This document shows positions 62,096 through 64,000 of a DNA stretch of 64,000 nt, piece by piece. The translations under genes and the position numbers were made by a program. The stretch is from NCBI RefSeq assembly GCF_025947285.1, contig NZ_CP110008.1:2929001-2993000 (forward strand). Reading direction: 5' to 3'. Each line of letters begins with the position of its first letter. Positions within the stretch are counted from its first letter, which is position 1. The DNA comes from Flavobacterium sp. N2820 (GTDB lineage Bacteria > Bacteroidota > Bacteroidia > Flavobacteriales > Flavobacteriaceae). The notes beneath the pieces were generated by a model. The model saw only the letters and a program-made list of their open reading frames with translations. It was not told the origin of the DNA and did no database searches.

Positions 62096-63283
62096 ATGGC
62101 AAAAGAAACCTTTGATCGTTCGAAGCCCCATTTAAATATTGGAACTATCGGACACGTTGACCACGGTAAAACTACGTTAACAGCTGCAATTACTAAAGTA
62201 TTAGCTGATGCTGGTTTATCAGAAGCAAAATCATTTGATCAAATTGATAATGCTCCAGAAGAAAAAGAAAGAGGTATTACTATTAATACATCTCACGTAG
62301 AATATTCTACAGCTAATCGTCACTACGCTCACGTTGACTGTCCAGGTCACGCGGATTACGTTAAGAACATGGTTACAGGTGCTGCTCAAATGGACGGAGC
62401 TATCTTAGTAGTTGCTGCTACAGATGGTCCTATGCCACAAACAAGAGAGCACATCCTTTTAGGACGTCAAGTAGGTGTGCCTAGAATGGTTGTATTCATG
62501 AACAAAGTGGATATGGTTGATGATGCTGAATTATTAGAATTAGTAGAAATGGAAATTAGAGATTTATTATCTTTCTATCAATATGATGGAGATAATGGTC
62601 CAGTTATCCAAGGTTCTGCTTTAGGTGGATTGAATGGTGATCCAAAATGGGTTGCTACTATCATGGAATTAATGGAAGCAGTTGACAACTGGATTGAATT
62701 GCCAGTTCGTGACGTTGAAAAACCTTTCTTAATGCCAGTTGAAGACGTATTTACAATTACTGGTCGTGGAACTGTTGCTACAGGTCGTATCGAAACAGGA
62801 GTTGCTAATACAGGAGATCCAGTTGAAATCATTGGTATGGGAGCTGATAAATTAACTTCTACTATTACAGGAGTTGAGATGTTCCGTAAGATCCTTGATA
62901 GAGGTGAAGCTGGTGATAACGTTGGTTTATTATTAAGAGGTATCGCTAAAGAAGATATCAAAAGAGGAATGGTTATTGTTAAACCAGGATCTGTTAAACC
63001 ACACGCTCACTTTAAAGCAGAGGTGTATATCTTGAAAAAAGAAGAAGGTGGACGTCACACTCCATTCCACAATAACTACCGTCCTCAGTTCTATGTGCGT
63101 ACAACTGACGTAACGGGTACTATTTCTTTACCAGCTGGTGTAGAGATGGTTATGCCTGGTGATAACTTAACTATTGATGTTACATTGTTAAGTCCTATCG
63201 CTTTATCAGTAGGTTTACGTTTCGCTATCCGTGAAGGTGGTAGAACAGTAGGTGCTGGTCAGGTTACTGAAATTTTAGACTAA
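62096..63283 (+). CDS. tuf: Elongation factor Tu
   Basis: A 395-residue GTPase that brings aminoacyl-tRNA to the ribosome. Signatures: [10 protein letters not shown] (P-loop, ~19-28), switch region [25 protein letters not shown], and domain 2 [13 protein letters not shown]. Full length. It sits in the conserved order tRNA-tuf-tRNA-Trp-secE-nusG and is probably cotranscribed with the tRNAs from the promoter at 61642. A terminator follows at 63303-63331. Confidence 0.99.
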   Translation: MAKETFDRSKPHLNIGTIGHVDHGKTTLTAAITKVLADAGLSEAKSFDQIDNAPEEKERGITINTSHVEYSTANRHYAHVDCPGHADYVKNMVTGAAQMDGAILVVAATDGPMPQTREHILLGRQVGVPRMVVFMNKVDMVDDAELLELVEMEIRDLLSFYQYDGDNGPVIQGSALGGLNGDPKWVATIMELMEAVDNWIELPVRDVEKPFLMPVEDVFTITGRGTVATGRIETGVANTGDPVEIIGMGADKLTSTITGVEMFRKILDRGEAGDNVGLLLRGIAKEDIKRGMVIVKPGSVKPHAHFKAEVYILKKEEGGRHTPFHNNYRPQFYVRTTDVTGTISLPAGVEMVMPGDNLTIDVTLLSPIALSVGLRFAIREGGRTVGAGQVTEILD

Positions 63284-63302
63284 TTATAAGTCAACAATAA
63301 TT

Positions 63303-63331
63303 AAAACCAGCAGTACGCTGCTGGTTTTTTT
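63303..63331 (+). terminator. Intrinsic terminator after tuf
   Basis: AAAACCAGCAG / CTGCTGGTTTT stem (63303-63313 and 63318-63328) with TACG loop and a T-run, six bases before tRNA-Trp. Confidence 0.9.
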
Positions 63332-63336
63332 AACAA

Positions 63337-63408
63337 ACGGGCGTAGTACAAGGGCTAGTATAGTGGTCTCCAAAACCATTGATGGGGGTTCGAATCCCTC
63401 CGCCCGTG
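63337..63408 (+). tRNA. tRNA-Trp (anticodon CCA)
   Basis: Acceptor ACGGGCG / CGCCCGT, anticodon arm GTGGT-CTCCAAA-ACCAT with CCA, GGTTCGAATCC in the T arm, and discriminator G as usual for bacterial tRNA-Trp. CCA not encoded. Located between tuf and secE. Confidence 0.96.
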
Positions 63409-63423
63409 CAAATAAAGATTAAA

Positions 63424-63618
63424 ATGACAAAAGTAGTTAATTACATATCTGAAGCATTTCAAGAATTAAAATCAAATGTTACTTGGCCTATTTGGGCTGA
63501 TGTTCAACGTTTGACAATTATTGTTGCTGTTTTTTCAATAGTTTTCGCTCTATTAACATGGGGTGTTGATGAATTGTTTGTTAAAGCTCTTGAAGGTTTT
63601 TTTAACATTATAAAATAA
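63424..63618 (+). CDS. secE: Preprotein translocase subunit SecE
   Basis: A 64-residue single-span membrane protein of the SecYEG channel. I start it at ATG 63424 (MTKVVNYISEAFQELK); the longer frame from 63379 lies in the tRNA gene and is rejected. The amphipathic helix ISEAFQELKSNVTWPIWADVQR, with the conserved VTWP, precedes the membrane helix LTIIVAVFSIVFALLTWGVD. nusG follows after 9 bp. Confidence 0.96.
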   Translation: MTKVVNYISEAFQELKSNVTWPIWADVQRLTIIVAVFSIVFALLTWGVDELFVKALEGFFNIIK

Positions 63619-63627
63619 TACCAAGAA

Positions 63628-64000
63628 ATGGCTGACAATAATGTGAATAAATGGTATGTGGTAAGAGCTGTAAGCGGTCAGGAAAACAAAGTTAAAGCTT
63701 ACATAGAAACTGAAACTGCTCGCTTAGGTATGGCAGATTACATTTCTCAGGTTTTAGTTCCTACTGAAAAAGTTGTTCAAGTTAAAGATGGTAAAAAGAT
63801 CGCCAAAGAAAAAGTATATTTTCCTGGTTATATAATGATTGAAGCAAATTTAACTGGAGAAATTCCTCATATCATTAAATCAATTCCTGGGGTTATTGGT
63901 TTCCTTGGAGAAACTAAAGGAGGAGATGCAGTGCCGCTAAGACAATCTGAAGTAAACAGAATGTTAGGTAAAGTGGATGAATTATCAGTTAAAGAAGATA
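63628..64000 (+). CDS. nusG: Transcription termination/antitermination factor NusG (5' part)
   Basis: The first 124 codons of nusG; the right window edge cuts the gene. MADNNVNKWYVVRAVSGQEN begins the NGN domain, which binds RNA polymerase; VLVPTEKVV, KEKVYFPGYIMIE and SIPGVIGFLG are typical. Bacteroidota NusG has an acidic or variable segment between the NGN and KOW domains; the KOW domain lies outside the window. Cotranscribed with secE. Confidence 0.95.
   Translation, partial: MADNNVNKWYVVRAVSGQENKVKAYIETETARLGMADYISQVLVPTEKVVQVKDGKKIAKEKVYFPGYIMIEANLTGEIPHIIKSIPGVIGFLGETKGGDAVPLRQSEVNRMLGKVDELSVKED

Noticed and set aside
63379..63423. Longer N-terminus for SecE
   Set aside because: It lies in the tRNA-Trp gene; the conserved SecE start is MTKVV at 63424.

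Overview
The window is AT-rich chromosomal DNA from a member of the Bacteroidota, almost certainly family Flavobacteriaceae and close to Flavobacterium. Evidence: type IX secretion (T9SS) cargo proteins with type A, B and C sorting domains, a SusC/SusD outer-membrane pair, a PNGase F-like protein, many MKK-type Sec or lipoprotein signals, the Bacteroidetes promoter form TTG-(17-23 nt)-TAnnTTTG, and a general lack of Shine-Dalgarno sites except a very strong one before rpsU. The conserved tRNA-tuf-tRNA(Trp)-secE-nusG order closes the right end. No phage, insertion sequence or CRISPR array is visible.

Layout. 1-5.6 kb: end of a DUF4230 gene, a rhodanese, an aromatic amino acid hydroxylase and an AsmA-like protein. 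5.6-31.6 kb: a block of secreted proteins, mostly on the minus strand. It holds two huge type B T9SS proteins with 258-bp tandem repeats and a shared, nearly identical 532-residue C-terminus, two tandem P-domain proteins, a type C cargo, a related secreted protein and a type A cargo. Embedded in it are a DUF4136 lipoprotein, urocanate hydratase (hutU), a 58-residue DUF5522 protein and a small membrane protein with an HExxH motif. 31.6-35.5 kb: an overlapping operon of an ACC deaminase-like enzyme, a glucosaminidase-LysM lipoprotein and hemL, then two small secreted proteins. 35.6-39.1 kb: a putative copper-handling operon (Cys-motif protein, MbnP-like lipoprotein, diheme MbnH/MauG-like peroxidase, outer-membrane barrel). 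39.1-42.4 kb: lysS, lipB, rnhB. 42.6-52.7 kb: a SusC-SusD operon with two small lipoproteins, a putative porin, and a cystathionine beta-synthase-like enzyme. 52.8-60 kb: PNGase F-like protein, DUF2851, PspC, an NSS transporter with its MetS-like small subunit, a helix-hairpin-helix protein and an acyl-CoA dehydrogenase. 60-64 kb: rpsU, xerC-like recombinase, hpf, tRNA-Thr, tRNA-Tyr, tRNA-Thr, tuf, tRNA-Trp, secE and the start of nusG, i.e. the translation block.

The most unusual signals are regulatory or structural. (1) At three places a TAnnTTTG promoter element sits against or inside an intrinsic terminator hairpin. Upstream transcripts could terminate there, while transcripts starting at the internal promoter would lack the 5' arm of the hairpin. 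(2) rpsU carries a near-perfect Shine-Dalgarno in a lineage that hides its anti-SD, consistent with bS21 autoregulation. (3) A ~100-bp imperfect palindrome and two shorter relatives ending in a [AT]C[AT]GGGyTAr-like motif sit upstream of three plus-strand genes. (4) The tRNA-tuf cluster seems to lack the glycine tRNA found between Tyr and Thr in many bacteria. (5) The MbnP/MbnH-like pair suggests tryptophan modification for copper binding outside methanobactin producers.

All functions are read from sequence motifs and remembered family patterns; no database search was run. Starts were moved from the longest reading frame where the signal peptide, promoter position or family N-terminus argued for it.
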